Positions 1-8,950 of a DNA stretch of 43,787 nucleotides are shown piece by piece (the first letter of the stretch is position 1; each line of letters starts with the position of its first letter). Both the position numbers and the translations under genes were made by a program. The notes under the pieces are model-generated. The model saw only the letters and a program-made list of their open reading frames with translations, was not told the DNA's origin and did not search any database. Source of the stretch: an uncultured Bacteroidales bacterium (lineage in GTDB: Bacteria > Bacteroidota > Bacteroidia > Bacteroidales > UBA4417); assembly GCA_903913645.1 (NCBI GenBank), contig CAIWMA010000476.1, forward strand, positions 1 through 43,787, read 5' to 3'.

Positions 1-291
1 GGAAAAATGCCTCAAACACCGGAAATCATCAAAACCCGGAAACTTGTGAAACTGGACACCTTCGAGCCACATATAACCCGGGAGCAATTACATCAAATCA
101 AATGCCCCACGCTAGTGATAGGAGGAGATCATGATATCATCCTTACAGAGCATACCTTGTATATTGCAAAATCGATTCCGAATGCATATTTGTGGATTTT
201 GCCAAATTCAAGTCATTCAACTTTAATTGATTATAAAGATCAATTCAATAAAACTGTAAATGATTTTTTTAAGGATAATTTACATCGCTAA
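1..291 (+). CDS. Alpha/beta hydrolase, C-terminal fragment (cut by window edge)
   Basis: The reading frame is open to the left edge, so this is the 3' part of a larger gene; the ATG at position 7 is probably internal. The visible ~95 residues match the last third of an alpha/beta-hydrolase fold. A strand-turn PTLVIGGDHD supplies the usual acidic residue of the catalytic triad, and a later NSSHST supplies the usual histidine, followed by a final helix. The nucleophile-elbow serine lies outside the window, so the substrate cannot be inferred. It sits 85 bp upstream of the CoA-transferase genes on the same strand and could share their transcript. The family is fairly certain; the specific function is unknown. 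Confidence 0.8.
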   Translation, partial: GKMPQTPEIIKTRKLVKLDTFEPHITREQLHQIKCPTLVIGGDHDIILTEHTLYIAKSIPNAYLWILPNSSHSTLIDYKDQFNKTVNDFFKDNLHR

Positions 292-376
292 AGCCCGTGA
301 AATCCTATTATTTGAAACTAAATGACTGCCCACATTTATTGTAGTTTATAAGTACCAAACTTTCAATTTCAACACT

Positions 377-1069
377 ATGAATAAAGTTGTTAAAAATGCC
401 GCCGAAGCTATTGCAGGTGTTAAAGATGGGATGACACTGATGGTCGGTGGTTTCGGGCTTTGCGGCATACCCGAAAATGCGATTAAAGCATTATCGGAAT
501 GTGGTGTTAAAGGATTGACCTGCATTTCGAATAATGCAGGTGTGGATAATTTTGGCTTAGGCATTTTACTGCAAAACAAGCAGATACATAAAATGATTTC
601 ATCCTATGTAGGGGAAAATTCCGAATTTGAACGCCAGTTGCTTTCTGGTGAACTTGAGGTAGAACTTATACCACAAGGAACTCTTGCTGAGCGATGCCGT
701 GCCGGAGGTGCAGGAATTCCGGCGTTTTTTGTTCCGGCAGGCGCGGGCACCGAAGTTGCTGAAGGCAAGGAAATCCGCCTTTTCGATGGGAAACCACATT
801 TGCTCGAAACAGCACTGGAAGCCGATTTCGCATTTGTAAAAGCATGGAAAGGCGATACCTTGGGAAACCTGATCTTTAAGCAAACAGCCAATAATTTCAA
901 TCAGTCTATGGCAATGGCAGGTAAAATAACCGTAGCGGAAGTGGAAGAACTTGTTCCAGCCGGCACACTTGATCCAAATCAAATACACATACCGGGCATT
1001 TTTGTACAAAGAATTTTTCAGGGAGTGGAGTATGAGAAGAGGATAGAAAGGATGACGGTGAGGGAGTAA
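377..1069 (+). CDS. 3-oxoacid CoA-transferase subunit A
   Basis: This is the A (alpha) subunit of a two-subunit class I CoA-transferase (succinyl-CoA:3-ketoacid / acetoacetyl type). The enzyme moves CoA between an acyl-CoA and a 3-oxoacid such as acetoacetate in the cytoplasm. At 230 residues it has the usual subunit length. The N-terminal glycine-rich loop GGFGLCGIP (residues about 24-32) is the family's CoA-site signature, and the middle contains the expected [13 protein letters not shown] stretch. The B subunit follows directly on the same strand. ATG 377 is chosen because the family homology starts there. The exact acyl acceptor (acetoacetate or another 3-oxoacid) cannot be settled from sequence. 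Confidence 0.93.
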   Translation: MNKVVKNAAEAIAGVKDGMTLMVGGFGLCGIPENAIKALSECGVKGLTCISNNAGVDNFGLGILLQNKQIHKMISSYVGENSEFERQLLSGELEVELIPQGTLAERCRAGGAGIPAFFVPAGAGTEVAEGKEIRLFDGKPHLLETALEADFAFVKAWKGDTLGNLIFKQTANNFNQSMAMAGKITVAEVEELVPAGTLDPNQIHIPGIFVQRIFQGVEYEKRIERMTVRE

Positions 1070-1101
1070 TTTCTGAATTGCGATTTTGGATTTTATTACT
1101 G

Positions 1102-1149
1102 AATCAACAATCCGCAATCAACAATCCGCAATCAACAATCCGCAATCAA
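1102..1149. repeat. Three tandem copies of a 14-bp unit between the CoA-transferase genes
   Basis: AATCAACAATCCGC is repeated perfectly at 1102-1115, 1116-1129 and 1130-1143, and a fourth partial copy decays into AATCAAAAAT. The array lies between the A-subunit stop and the preferred B-subunit start. It can be read through as coding sequence only if the B subunit is given an implausible 28-residue extension. Confidence 0.9.
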
Positions 1150-1161
1150 AAATTTACAAAA

Positions 1162-1818
1162 ATGGCCCTCACAAAAGATCAAATTGCCCAACGCATAGCC
1201 TGGGAACTCCGGGATGGATATTACGTCAATCTTGGCATTGGAATTCCTACCCTGGTTGCCAATTATATTCCTGAAGGTATTGAAGTAATCCTCCAATCGG
1301 AAAATGGTATTTTAGGAATGGGTCCTTTTCCCTATCCGGACGAAGTGGACGCCGACCTGATAAATGCAGGCAAGCAAACTGTAACCGTTGTGCCCGGAGC
1401 TGCCTTTTTTGACTCATCGATGAGTTTTGCCATGATTCGTGGCGGGCATGTTGATCTTACAGTTTTGGGTGCGTTCGAAGTTAGTGAACAAGGCGATATC
1501 GCCAGCTGGAAAATCCCCGGAAAAATGGTTAAAGGTATGGGCGGCGCCATGGACCTGGTGGCTTCAGCACAAAATATTATTGTTGCTATGCAGCATTGCA
1601 GCAAGGATGGTGAATCTAAACTTTTGAAGCATTGCACGTTGCCGCTTACCGGAATAAAATGTGTAAAACGTATTGTTTCGGACCTGGCTGTGATTGATAT
1701 TACTGAAAATGGATTTATACTGATTGAAAGAGCGCCGGGAGTTTCAGTTGATGAAATCAGGAAGGCTACAGAAGGATGGCTGACCGTGGAAGGGGAAATT
1801 CCGGAAATGCAATTTTAA
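1162..1818 (+). CDS. 3-oxoacid CoA-transferase subunit B
   Basis: This is the B (beta) subunit partnering the gene just upstream. It carries the catalytic glutamate that forms the glutamyl-CoA thioester: the motif SENGILGMG places it at about E47 with this start. An N-terminal GIGIPTLV segment and a later [12 protein letters not shown] segment are also typical. The frame extends upstream to 1078, but the added 28 residues are encoded by the 14-bp tandem repeat and have no family similarity. ATG 1162, giving 218 residues, is therefore preferred and matches usual subunit length. The gene is followed by an AT-rich hairpin and a convergent gene. Confidence 0.93.
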   Translation: MALTKDQIAQRIAWELRDGYYVNLGIGIPTLVANYIPEGIEVILQSENGILGMGPFPYPDEVDADLINAGKQTVTVVPGAAFFDSSMSFAMIRGGHVDLTVLGAFEVSEQGDIASWKIPGKMVKGMGGAMDLVASAQNIIVAMQHCSKDGESKLLKHCTLPLTGIKCVKRIVSDLAVIDITENGFILIERAPGVSVDEIRKATEGWLTVEGEIPEMQF

Positions 1819-1840
1819 TTCATTTTTGACAACGGCTTTA

Positions 1841-1868
1841 GTTGTTAAAATTCCAGCGATTTAACAAC
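1841..1868. terminator. Candidate bidirectional terminator hairpin between convergent genes
   Basis: A perfect 9-bp inverted repeat, GTTGTTAAA (1841-1849) and TTTAACAAC (1860-1868), encloses a 10-nt loop. It sits in the 67-bp gap between the convergent CoA-transferase B gene and the last PUL gene, where both need a 3' end. The stem is AT-rich and neither side has a clean U-tract, so this is a moderate call. Confidence 0.45.
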
Positions 1869-1885
1869 GACCAAAATCATATTTT

Positions 1886-4366
1886 TCATTTCAGTTTTAC
1901 AGCCTTATAATCCGGATCCATTTCCTTCGTCCTCAAACCTGCTACTTCGTCCGCCATCAGGATAAATACATTCCAGCATAACCCTCTTGTTGATGGCCAC
2001 CAACTATCGGTTGTTGTCCATTTGGTTGGTATAAATTCCTTGCTGAACGGCCATTTAGGATTTAGGTAAATCTCGGCCCAGGCACGGTTTTCCATTAAAG
2101 CGTTTGCTTTGGTCCAGCCGTGTTTTAAACCTACAACATAAGCGCTATATTCTGCCCGGAACCAGCTGCCACCGTTATAATAGAATCCGTCACTTTTACC
2201 ATTACTGTAATTTTCCTGCCCAAATTTCTCAAACGGCTGGTAGTCTCCGGTCAGGAACGCATATCCAGGTGCTTCCTTTGTTAACCTTATTAAAATGGGT
2301 GCGGTTGTGCCGTATTCAGGATGAGGTGAATTTGGAACTTTATTCAGGATGGGTATCTGGGTCAGATGATTTTGAACCATTTCATCGGTTAAAATCGGCC
2401 GGTTAAACAACCAAAGAGAAAAGAATTCCGGCTCAAGGTCGTTCAGGTTAATGATGTCGGGAAAATTGCGGTCGAATATCAAATGTTTCCGTTCGCAATC
2501 ATAAAAATTCCGGTATTCAGCTTCAGCTTTCTGAATGTAGGATTCCGAAATATCAAAACCCAGTTCTTTTATGGTTCGTAAAGCTATGGCCAGCATGCCC
2601 TGGTTTACGCAAAGACGGTCAGTTTTGGGATTGAAGTCAATGATATCGATCTGGCTAAGCGAAAAATGTGATTTGCATTTCCCATCGCGATCAGCATCAT
2701 ATTCATTCAAAACATAATCAACTGCTTTGCTGATTTTTTCCTGGGGAAGCACAACTCCAAAACGTCGTTTGTTCATCATTGCCCAGATAAGCCATTCGAT
2801 GGTAGCTTCATTATCCTTTGCCTCAACCGAACCCATAAACGGTGTGATAATAGTTCCGATTCCGCCTTTGGGAGTTTGTGTTTTGCCCCATTGATCCCAG
2901 ATGGACAGGTTTACTTCTTTATTGTATGTTGATACAGAAGCAAAAAAGGAATCGCGGTTGTACATGTCCGGTGCATAATTCATGTTAGGCACATTAAAAG
3001 GTGTAAAATCTTTTGTATCTGTTATCCAGGTTAACATATTGAAATTGGCATACAGCATTTTTTCAATCTGGCTGCCTTTAAATCCTTTTCCTTCGGCTAA
3101 ACGGGTTTGCGACGAAATCATAAACTGCTGATGCGATTTCCAGGGTTCAACGAAAACATAGGTGGTTTTCACCGTTTTTTCGCCGAGCGACAGTAAATTG
3201 TATGGTTCAACCTGGGGCTGATGTTCGACAAATTGCAGATCTTTTATCTGTAGTTTACATTCTTTCCCCGATTGCGTGCCAATAAAGATAGAAACTGAAT
3301 CATTTTCGATGTAAGGCACTAAAATGCTTCCTTCAAAACGGGTCCATTCGTTTTCAACTGCCGGGAAATTATCGATATACTTAACCCCGTCCTCCAGTTC
3401 AATGGTTCTTTCACCGTGCTTAATCCTGAAAAGCTTAAGCGCAACTCCTGTATTTCCTTTGCATAAAAAGGAAATGGTATAAATCTTCTGATCTTTGAAG
3501 GGTACTATGAAGTCAATCCCAGCCCTACCTCCGGGATGCCCTGTTATTGAGATTATACCATTTTCTTTTTCAATTTCTTCGTTGCCTTCTTTTTGAAATG
3601 AGTCTGTTGTTTTTAAAATGGTTTTTGTACCGGCATCGAGGTTAAACATTTCACCGAATGTTTGCCTGATGTATTGATTATTTTGAGCCTGTTCTGAAAG
3701 AGTTGAAATGGAAAATAACTCGGGATCCGGCAAACGACGCATTCCCACAAATCCTCCTCCACGACCACTGAAACGGCGGCGTGTATTTCGTGTAAACTGG
3801 TTTTTATAACCGGCATCAGTCAGAAAACCGACAACATCGTTAGCTGGGGTCACAAATCCTGCAGAAGGGAACATCTCATGTACAAATCCACCGGGGAAAT
3901 TATCGTATTCGAATGTTATATATTGTTGCGGTTTTTCCGCTGGCTTTGCTGTTTCCTTCAATATATAATACATCCCGGGCATGGAAGGCTGGAATAACTC
4001 GACCGTTTTTTTAACCACATTGTCATTAACAATTTCATAAGTAACAGAAACGGAAAGGTTGGCATCAAACTCCTGAATATATGAATCTCTTTTTAAGGAA
4101 ATGCTCTTTTCTCGAATAATAAATTCCTGGCCGGTCCAATGTTTCAAGGTTGCGACCGTACTCAAATCGAGGTTATACAGCTGCAGGGAGAATTCTTCTG
4201 TATTGGTAACCAGCAGTTTATCATTATTGTAAATATCAACATGAAAACCTGATATTGAATCGCCTGCTACTTTAAGGGAAAGTTGCTGGCTTAACGCAAA
4301 AGGTGATTCCAACAAAGTAAACAGGCATAGAAGAAATACCGGAAGATTATTTTTAAGGTATACCAT
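1886..4366 (-). CDS. Putative secreted (alpha/alpha)6-type glycoside hydrolase, family not recognised
   Basis: This is the last gene of the PUL. ATG 4366 opens a clear signal peptide (MVYLKNN then a hydrophobic run ending near FALSQQ). The frame can be extended only to a TTG at 4393, which is less likely. The mature protein (about 800 residues) has an N-terminal beta-rich region, a beta-sandwich carbohydrate-binding-like insert at roughly residues 255-390, and a C-terminal helical half. The helical half contains YNRDSFFA, an EATIEWLIWAMMNKRR helix and the tryptophan-rich end TTTDSWWPSTRGLCWN, which resembles six-hairpin toroid glycosidases. It has no type IX sorting domain and no lipobox, so the periplasm is the likely site. 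It lies 58 bp after the upstream enzyme gene. The enzyme class is inferred from fold-like features and PUL context; the substrate is unknown. Confidence 0.6.
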   Translation of the reverse strand: MVYLKNNLPVFLLCLFTLLESPFALSQQLSLKVAGDSISGFHVDIYNNDKLLVTNTEEFSLQLYNLDLSTVATLKHWTGQEFIIREKSISLKRDSYIQEFDANLSVSVTYEIVNDNVVKKTVELFQPSMPGMYYILKETAKPAEKPQQYITFEYDNFPGGFVHEMFPSAGFVTPANDVVGFLTDAGYKNQFTRNTRRRFSGRGGGFVGMRRLPDPELFSISTLSEQAQNNQYIRQTFGEMFNLDAGTKTILKTTDSFQKEGNEEIEKENGIISITGHPGGRAGIDFIVPFKDQKIYTISFLCKGNTGVALKLFRIKHGERTIELEDGVKYIDNFPAVENEWTRFEGSILVPYIENDSVSIFIGTQSGKECKLQIKDLQFVEHQPQVEPYNLLSLGEKTVKTTYVFVEPWKSHQQFMISSQTRLAEGKGFKGSQIEKMLYANFNMLTWITDTKDFTPFNVPNMNYAPDMYNRDSFFASVSTYNKEVNLSIWDQWGKTQTPKGGIGTIITPFMGSVEAKDNEATIEWLIWAMMNKRRFGVVLPQEKISKAVDYVLNEYDADRDGKCKSHFSLSQIDIIDFNPKTDRLCVNQGMLAIALRTIKELGFDISESYIQKAEAEYRNFYDCERKHLIFDRNFPDIINLNDLEPEFFSLWLFNRPILTDEMVQNHLTQIPILNKVPNSPHPEYGTTAPILIRLTKEAPGYAFLTGDYQPFEKFGQENYSNGKSDGFYYNGGSWFRAEYSAYVVGLKHGWTKANALMENRAWAEIYLNPKWPFSKEFIPTKWTTTDSWWPSTRGLCWNVFILMADEVAGLRTKEMDPDYKAVKLK

Positions 4367-4424
4367 ATTGCTATTTTGAAATAAATTGTCCAAGTCTTAT
4401 GGCTTGGAAAGAGATGTTATCAAT

Positions 4425-7400
4425 CTAAAGAATCATAATTTTTCTTGTAATAACTTTGCCATCTTTCAATACTATCCTGAGCAGGTGTAATCCAGCTGAA
4501 GCTTGTGAGACCTCAATTTCTATCCGCGAACCTTGCGCTTTAACCTTGTAATCCTGCACTTCTTTTCCATCCAGGTTTGTTAATGAAATGTGTTCTGCAT
4601 CTTCGGATCCAGTAAATTCGACTATAACCAGGTCTTCGGCAGGATTGGGATAAATTCTCGCAACTGCATTATTTTCTTCTATTCCAAACGATGTATTCCA
4701 TTGATCCTTGAGTTTTTCAATCTGGCGAATCGGTATTTCCTTATCCCACAGCTTTACTTCGTCCACACTTCCGCGAAGAGAATACAAAGTCTCTACATTA
4801 TCCATCCGGCCGATGGTTAATGGCTTTGTTGAAGTTTGAATGGTTCCGGAAAAGGCTTTAAAGGAATTGAGAACTCCATCCAGGTATAGTTCCATCGAAT
4901 AACCGGTATAAAGTACGGTAACATGGTAATATTTGTTCAATTCTATAGGCGCGGTTCCATCAAGGTCGGCAACACCAGTGCTGGTTTTTACCGTCCAGCG
5001 CAGCCGCCCTTCGGGGGTTAAGGAAAGTTTATACCGCTCCTGCCACGATCCGTGCGAAATAATAAATCTTTCAGAACCCAGTTGTTCACATTTTACCCAG
5101 CAGCTAAGGCTTACTGCATTGGTGAAGTTCAGATCTGGGTTATTATCGGTCGAAATTATATCAGAACCGGACGTAAACCTGTAAGCAAGTGCTGCAATAC
5201 CCCGGGAATCTTCAGTTTTTACAACGCCGGAAGCATTGGCGTGAAAACGGTCGGCAGCAACGTTTTTGGTGTCAAAATCTAAAGGATACCAGATCAGGGG
5301 AGTTTGATTTGCGAAGGTTGTGTCTTTTACCAGCATTCCGACGGATACCGAAGTAGAAAGTAAATCCTGGTTTGTAACCTTTACAGTGAGATTACCGACA
5401 CCCGGTGTTCCCGGTGCCAGCCAGGTAACAGAATTTCCTGTGGCCTGGTTTAAAATGCCGGATGAGGCACTCCATTCGTACGAAAGTATTTCGCCCGCTA
5501 CAGGTGCAACAAGTGCAGTAAATGTGTTCATTTCCCCTTTACCCGTGTATTTGGAAACGGATTGTATGCCGTTCACCAAAGGTGGAGCTGAAATATGAGC
5601 CAGTATCTGAAGATGTATGGTATCTTCGGCAGTTTGTCCATTGAAGCTTAGTTTACATTTGAGTACTGGCTGTGATGCCGTTGCCGGCGCGGTAAGCTGA
5701 ACCTGCGACTGGGTCTGGCCTGAAATCAGTACATTATCAAGGTACCATTCAAACTGCACCTGGCTGCCCGAAGGAACATTTCCAGGCTCACAATATGCTA
5801 TAAAAGCAGATGAAATAACAATAGGATTATGATCAGTTGAAATGGATTTGATCCGGAGATTTTCGGAATAATTGTATAAATAATGATAGTCGAGGATATC
5901 ATTACCGGCATAAAGTTTATTATTCCGTGTTTCGGGCGTTAATGCCGAGGAAAAAAGTCTGATCAATCGCACTTCGCCCGCAGGTATTGTTAACTGGATG
6001 GTACCCGAAGCAGTAGTAAAAAGTGTGGCTTCCGTGATAGCTTCATACACTCCGAACGTGCCTGCAGGAAGGGTTATATTAACTTGTTTGCCAGCCTGGG
6101 TCGGGTTAAAATAGAGGTAAGAAGGCAATGCATTATCACCATAAAAATCAGTTTTGTTAAGGTCGATCTGCAATATTTCAGGAATATTGGTGGTTTGTGC
6201 TACTGCAGCAAGATATCCTACACTCGATCCGCTGTAAAGCGACAGGTTTGTAGCCGCCCATCCGCCACCCATGGCATCGCCGGTTGCAAAAGGAGTTTTT
6301 CCGTTCGACACCTGTTTCATTGATTCATGGGGAATACAGGCCGCTGGGTCGTTGGCCGAAGCCCAGGCATAGGAATCCTGTTGGTTTTCGGGAAGTGCAT
6401 TCCAGTAAAAAAGCCGGCTGGCGTTGGTAACATTCAATATCCATTTAGCAATTGCTTTTGCATAGCGTTTGTCGTATTTTGGCAAAGGCGTCAGGGCAGC
6501 AGCCTGTTGAAATCCATTCATAATAAACGCATAATCATTTCCTCCATCGTTGGCTTCGCCGATCAGCCCTGAAACATCGTAACCGCCCCAGGTTCCGACA
6601 ATGGAGCCCCATCCGCGGAGGTTACCGCGGTCGAAACTCCAGTCGAGTAGTTTTTGCAAAGGATAATTTATTCCTTCAACTGCATTCATCCGGGCAGCGA
6701 TGATGGTTCCGTAGGATAGCTGAAGTTCGTAGGAAGGATTGGATCCGAAACCTGTCAGAAAATCCATGCCTAGCTGAGCGCCTTCCAGGTATTTCCTGTT
6801 TCCTGTTTCCCGGTAGGCATTGTAGAGTAGCCAGGAAATACTTCCAGCTGATTCCGGTTCCGGAACACTTTCGGAGAACGGCAATCCAGTGGCCAGGTTA
6901 AACGCCCTGTAGTTCATATCAGGCTTAGTCCAGGGCGTTGAGCTTCCGCCTAATTTTTTAACACAGTAGAGCCAGCGATCGGCTATAGTTGTAAATTGGG
7001 AATTGAACTCAGCAGAAGCCGCAGGATATAAGGACTTTAGCTGGTAAAAATAGACGTTTGGCATTACATCGTACCACCAGTCGTTTCCTGATTTGCTTGA
7101 ATAGCTGTTCAGGTATACATTCTGCCCGTTTTTCAGGTTAAAAAAATCTTTGGTCATAGCAACCCAGTTGGTTCCGTTCTGGTTGCTTTTATCAATGCCG
7201 GTAAGCGATGCACCGACAATTGCCGGAATAATATTTATTGCCTCAGCCTGGTTGGCATGATCACCGGCACCCACATAGGAATCGAGAAATATTTGTGTGT
7301 TACCAGCATAATTAAATACTTCTGAAGTCCCAAACCGCGACAAAGGCAGATATTGTCCTGTTTTATTTACGTCAAACACATAAGTATCATAATCATGAGC

Positions 7401-7541
7401 TACTGTTTTCCAGTCACGGATAACGAGAGGCGAAGGCAAATCAGGCATTTGACTGATTCTTGGAATGGTAAGTTGTCCCGTTTGAGAAAACGTATGCAAA
7501 GTAAAAATGCAAAACAGAAGAAAAAGTAAAAAACGGCGCAT
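4425..7541 (-). CDS. Large secreted PUL enzyme: unassigned catalytic domain + Ig-like + LamG + type IX sorting domain
   Basis: This 1038-residue protein has these parts in order: signal peptide (1 to about 20); a catalytic-type domain (about 25-530) homologous to the lipoprotein encoded at 13631-15352; Ig/PKD-like beta domains (about 575-735); a LamG/concanavalin-A-like domain (about 745-950); and a type IX secretion sorting domain (about 955-1038) with IYPNPAEDLV and the ending GLHLLRIVLKDGKVITRKIMIL-type strands. Motifs shared with the paralogue include GIDK, DWWYDV, AARMNA, WGGYDVSGL, a DGG pair and NASRLFY. Helical character and conserved acidic and aromatic residues fit a toroid glycosidase or lyase, but no known family is recognised. 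The sorting domain predicts export across the outer membrane and surface anchoring or release. It lies after a terminator, so it may have its own promoter. Confidence 0.7.
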   Translation of the reverse strand: MRRFLLFLLFCIFTLHTFSQTGQLTIPRISQMPDLPSPLVIRDWKTVAHDYDTYVFDVNKTGQYLPLSRFGTSEVFNYAGNTQIFLDSYVGAGDHANQAEAINIIPAIVGASLTGIDKSNQNGTNWVAMTKDFFNLKNGQNVYLNSYSSKSGNDWWYDVMPNVYFYQLKSLYPAASAEFNSQFTTIADRWLYCVKKLGGSSTPWTKPDMNYRAFNLATGLPFSESVPEPESAGSISWLLYNAYRETGNRKYLEGAQLGMDFLTGFGSNPSYELQLSYGTIIAARMNAVEGINYPLQKLLDWSFDRGNLRGWGSIVGTWGGYDVSGLIGEANDGGNDYAFIMNGFQQAAALTPLPKYDKRYAKAIAKWILNVTNASRLFYWNALPENQQDSYAWASANDPAACIPHESMKQVSNGKTPFATGDAMGGGWAATNLSLYSGSSVGYLAAVAQTTNIPEILQIDLNKTDFYGDNALPSYLYFNPTQAGKQVNITLPAGTFGVYEAITEATLFTTASGTIQLTIPAGEVRLIRLFSSALTPETRNNKLYAGNDILDYHYLYNYSENLRIKSISTDHNPIVISSAFIAYCEPGNVPSGSQVQFEWYLDNVLISGQTQSQVQLTAPATASQPVLKCKLSFNGQTAEDTIHLQILAHISAPPLVNGIQSVSKYTGKGEMNTFTALVAPVAGEILSYEWSASSGILNQATGNSVTWLAPGTPGVGNLTVKVTNQDLLSTSVSVGMLVKDTTFANQTPLIWYPLDFDTKNVAADRFHANASGVVKTEDSRGIAALAYRFTSGSDIISTDNNPDLNFTNAVSLSCWVKCEQLGSERFIISHGSWQERYKLSLTPEGRLRWTVKTSTGVADLDGTAPIELNKYYHVTVLYTGYSMELYLDGVLNSFKAFSGTIQTSTKPLTIGRMDNVETLYSLRGSVDEVKLWDKEIPIRQIEKLKDQWNTSFGIEENNAVARIYPNPAEDLVIVEFTGSEDAEHISLTNLDGKEVQDYKVKAQGSRIEIEVSQASAGLHLLRIVLKDGKVITRKIMIL

Positions 7542-7708
7542 GGAGGCAGTTATATTGGGTGAAAAAAACCGGTAAAATTTAAGGATTCATTTTTTTATAA
7601 AAACAGCGCTCTGATAGATTGACACTTTGAGACTTTGTGGCAAATGTTTTCTATCCACTCAGCTACCAGATCACTGGGGAACACAAAGGACGCTTATCTT
7701 TTCCATCT

Positions 7709-7767
7709 AAAAAAAGGGAAGGCTCAATATCTTTCCAACTTCATAGCAGGAACCATTGAGCCTTACC
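7709..7767 (-). terminator. Rho-independent terminator after the SusC-SusD-LamG genes
   Basis: Read on the minus strand, a 10-bp perfect stem AAGGCTCAAT / ATTGAGCCTT (7755-7764 with 7719-7728) is extended by a G/C-rich base (GGGT and CCC). It is followed directly by seven U residues (A7 at 7709-7715 on the plus strand). The loop is about 26 nt. It lies 33 bp downstream of the LamG lipoprotein stop and about 170 bp before the next PUL gene. It would separate the import genes from the two distal enzyme genes or attenuate transcription into them. Confidence 0.75.
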
Positions 7768-7799
7768 CTAAACACTAACAATTAAACCAAATCAACCAA

Positions 7800-8879
7800 T
7801 TAAGGCTTTTCATCATTGTAAAGTTTCGAAACCTGACCATCAGCAAGTGCGATGTTGTAAATTTTCAACTCATCGATAGCACCTTTGAAATAACCAAATG
7901 TAACGGGAGTTTGGCCCCAAGTCATCCAAGGCGTATCAGGATCATTAGCAAGTTCATCATCCGTAGCAACACAGCCAATAAGAAATGGTTGAGGACCCGG
8001 TTTAGTCATAGTCTGTGTAAGCGGCCCAATTCCTTTGATAGATTCTGTCCATGTTTTTGTAAGTGTGCCATTAACGAAGAATTTCAATTCTTTTGTGGTT
8101 GCATTAAGCGTTATTACAATGTGATTCCACAAGTTTGCTTTAATGGAGTTGTCGGTTTCGTTATCAGCATCAATTCCGCCACCATCAACTTTTTTATATG
8201 TAAAGAATGGTTTTCCTCCGCTCTGAGTCTGAAGTTTGTAGCCACCCCAGAAATTCTGAGAAATAATGTAGTTGTTTTCAAACAATTCATCAGGTTTTAC
8301 CCAAACCGAGATTGAAAGATTAACCGGTAAGAAAGCGGTAGTATAAGGTACTTCAAGGTGAGCTCCACCTTTCAAATATACAGCTTTTCCTCCTTTTACT
8401 CCATCAACCCAGGTAGGAGAAGTTGAAAGTGTGCCCATAATAACAGTATTACCTGCTTTAAAGGTTCCTACATGTTTAACTGTTGAGAAAGCGGTAGCTG
8501 TAGTTCCGGTGCCTTCGTCGAAGTGCCAGCCGGCGTTCAGATACAATGTCTCATCAATAAAACCATAAGCCTTTGATTTAAAAGTGGCCATTGCTTGGAT
8601 TATAGCATTATTCAGGTTGTCTATTTCTATTTGTGTAAGTGGTGTAGCGGCAGTTGCTTTAGCCGCAGTCAGGGTGTTTTTGTAGGTTGTAATATCTGCC
8701 TGGGGATAAGCAGTTGCTGTGGCAGCAGCTGAGAGTGCATCAGCGGTTACAATAGTTGCAGTGAGCACAGTTTTGTCGCCTTCGACAATTCCGCTGTCTT
8801 TTTTACACGATCCGAGGATCATTGCTGAACTTACCAGAAGTACCAGCAGCAAAGTTTGAAGTTTCATCAGATTTTTCAT
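7800..8879 (-). CDS. LamG-domain surface lipoprotein, probable glycan-binding protein of the PUL
   Basis: This gene occupies the SusE/SusF-like position directly after SusD, 71 bp downstream. The N-terminus is a lipoprotein signal with lipobox LGSC (Cys about 25). Residues about 35-105 form an alanine-rich helical module with a FIVAR-like pattern (spaced helices ending TQIEIDNLNNAI). Residues about 115-355 form a LamG/concanavalin-A-like lectin fold, with GWHFDEGTGT at its start, LSISVWVKPDE in the middle and FKGAIDELKIYNIALAD at its end. Such proteins sit on the cell surface and bind the target glycan without cutting it; that role is inferred from position and domains. The gene ends just before a strong terminator. 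Confidence 0.8.
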   Translation of the reverse strand: MKNLMKLQTLLLVLLVSSAMILGSCKKDSGIVEGDKTVLTATIVTADALSAAATATAYPQADITTYKNTLTAAKATAATPLTQIEIDNLNNAIIQAMATFKSKAYGFIDETLYLNAGWHFDEGTGTTATAFSTVKHVGTFKAGNTVIMGTLSTSPTWVDGVKGGKAVYLKGGAHLEVPYTTAFLPVNLSISVWVKPDELFENNYIISQNFWGGYKLQTQSGGKPFFTYKKVDGGGIDADNETDNSIKANLWNHIVITLNATTKELKFFVNGTLTKTWTESIKGIGPLTQTMTKPGPQPFLIGCVATDDELANDPDTPWMTWGQTPVTFGYFKGAIDELKIYNIALADGQVSKLYNDEKP

Positions 8880-8950
8880 GTTTGTGATTTTTAGGATTTA
8901 ATTGGTGATTGATTTATTGATTTTGATTTATTGATTTGATTGAATTGTCT

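Noticed and set aside
599-1117. 172-codon minus-strand frame opposite the CoA-transferase A gene
   Set aside because: It is antisense to a gene with clear family motifs and its product has no recognisable domain; it is a shadow frame.
1078-1161. N-terminal extension of CoA-transferase subunit B
   Set aside because: The 28 extra residues are encoded by the tandem repeat and are absent from the family, so the ATG at 1162 is used.
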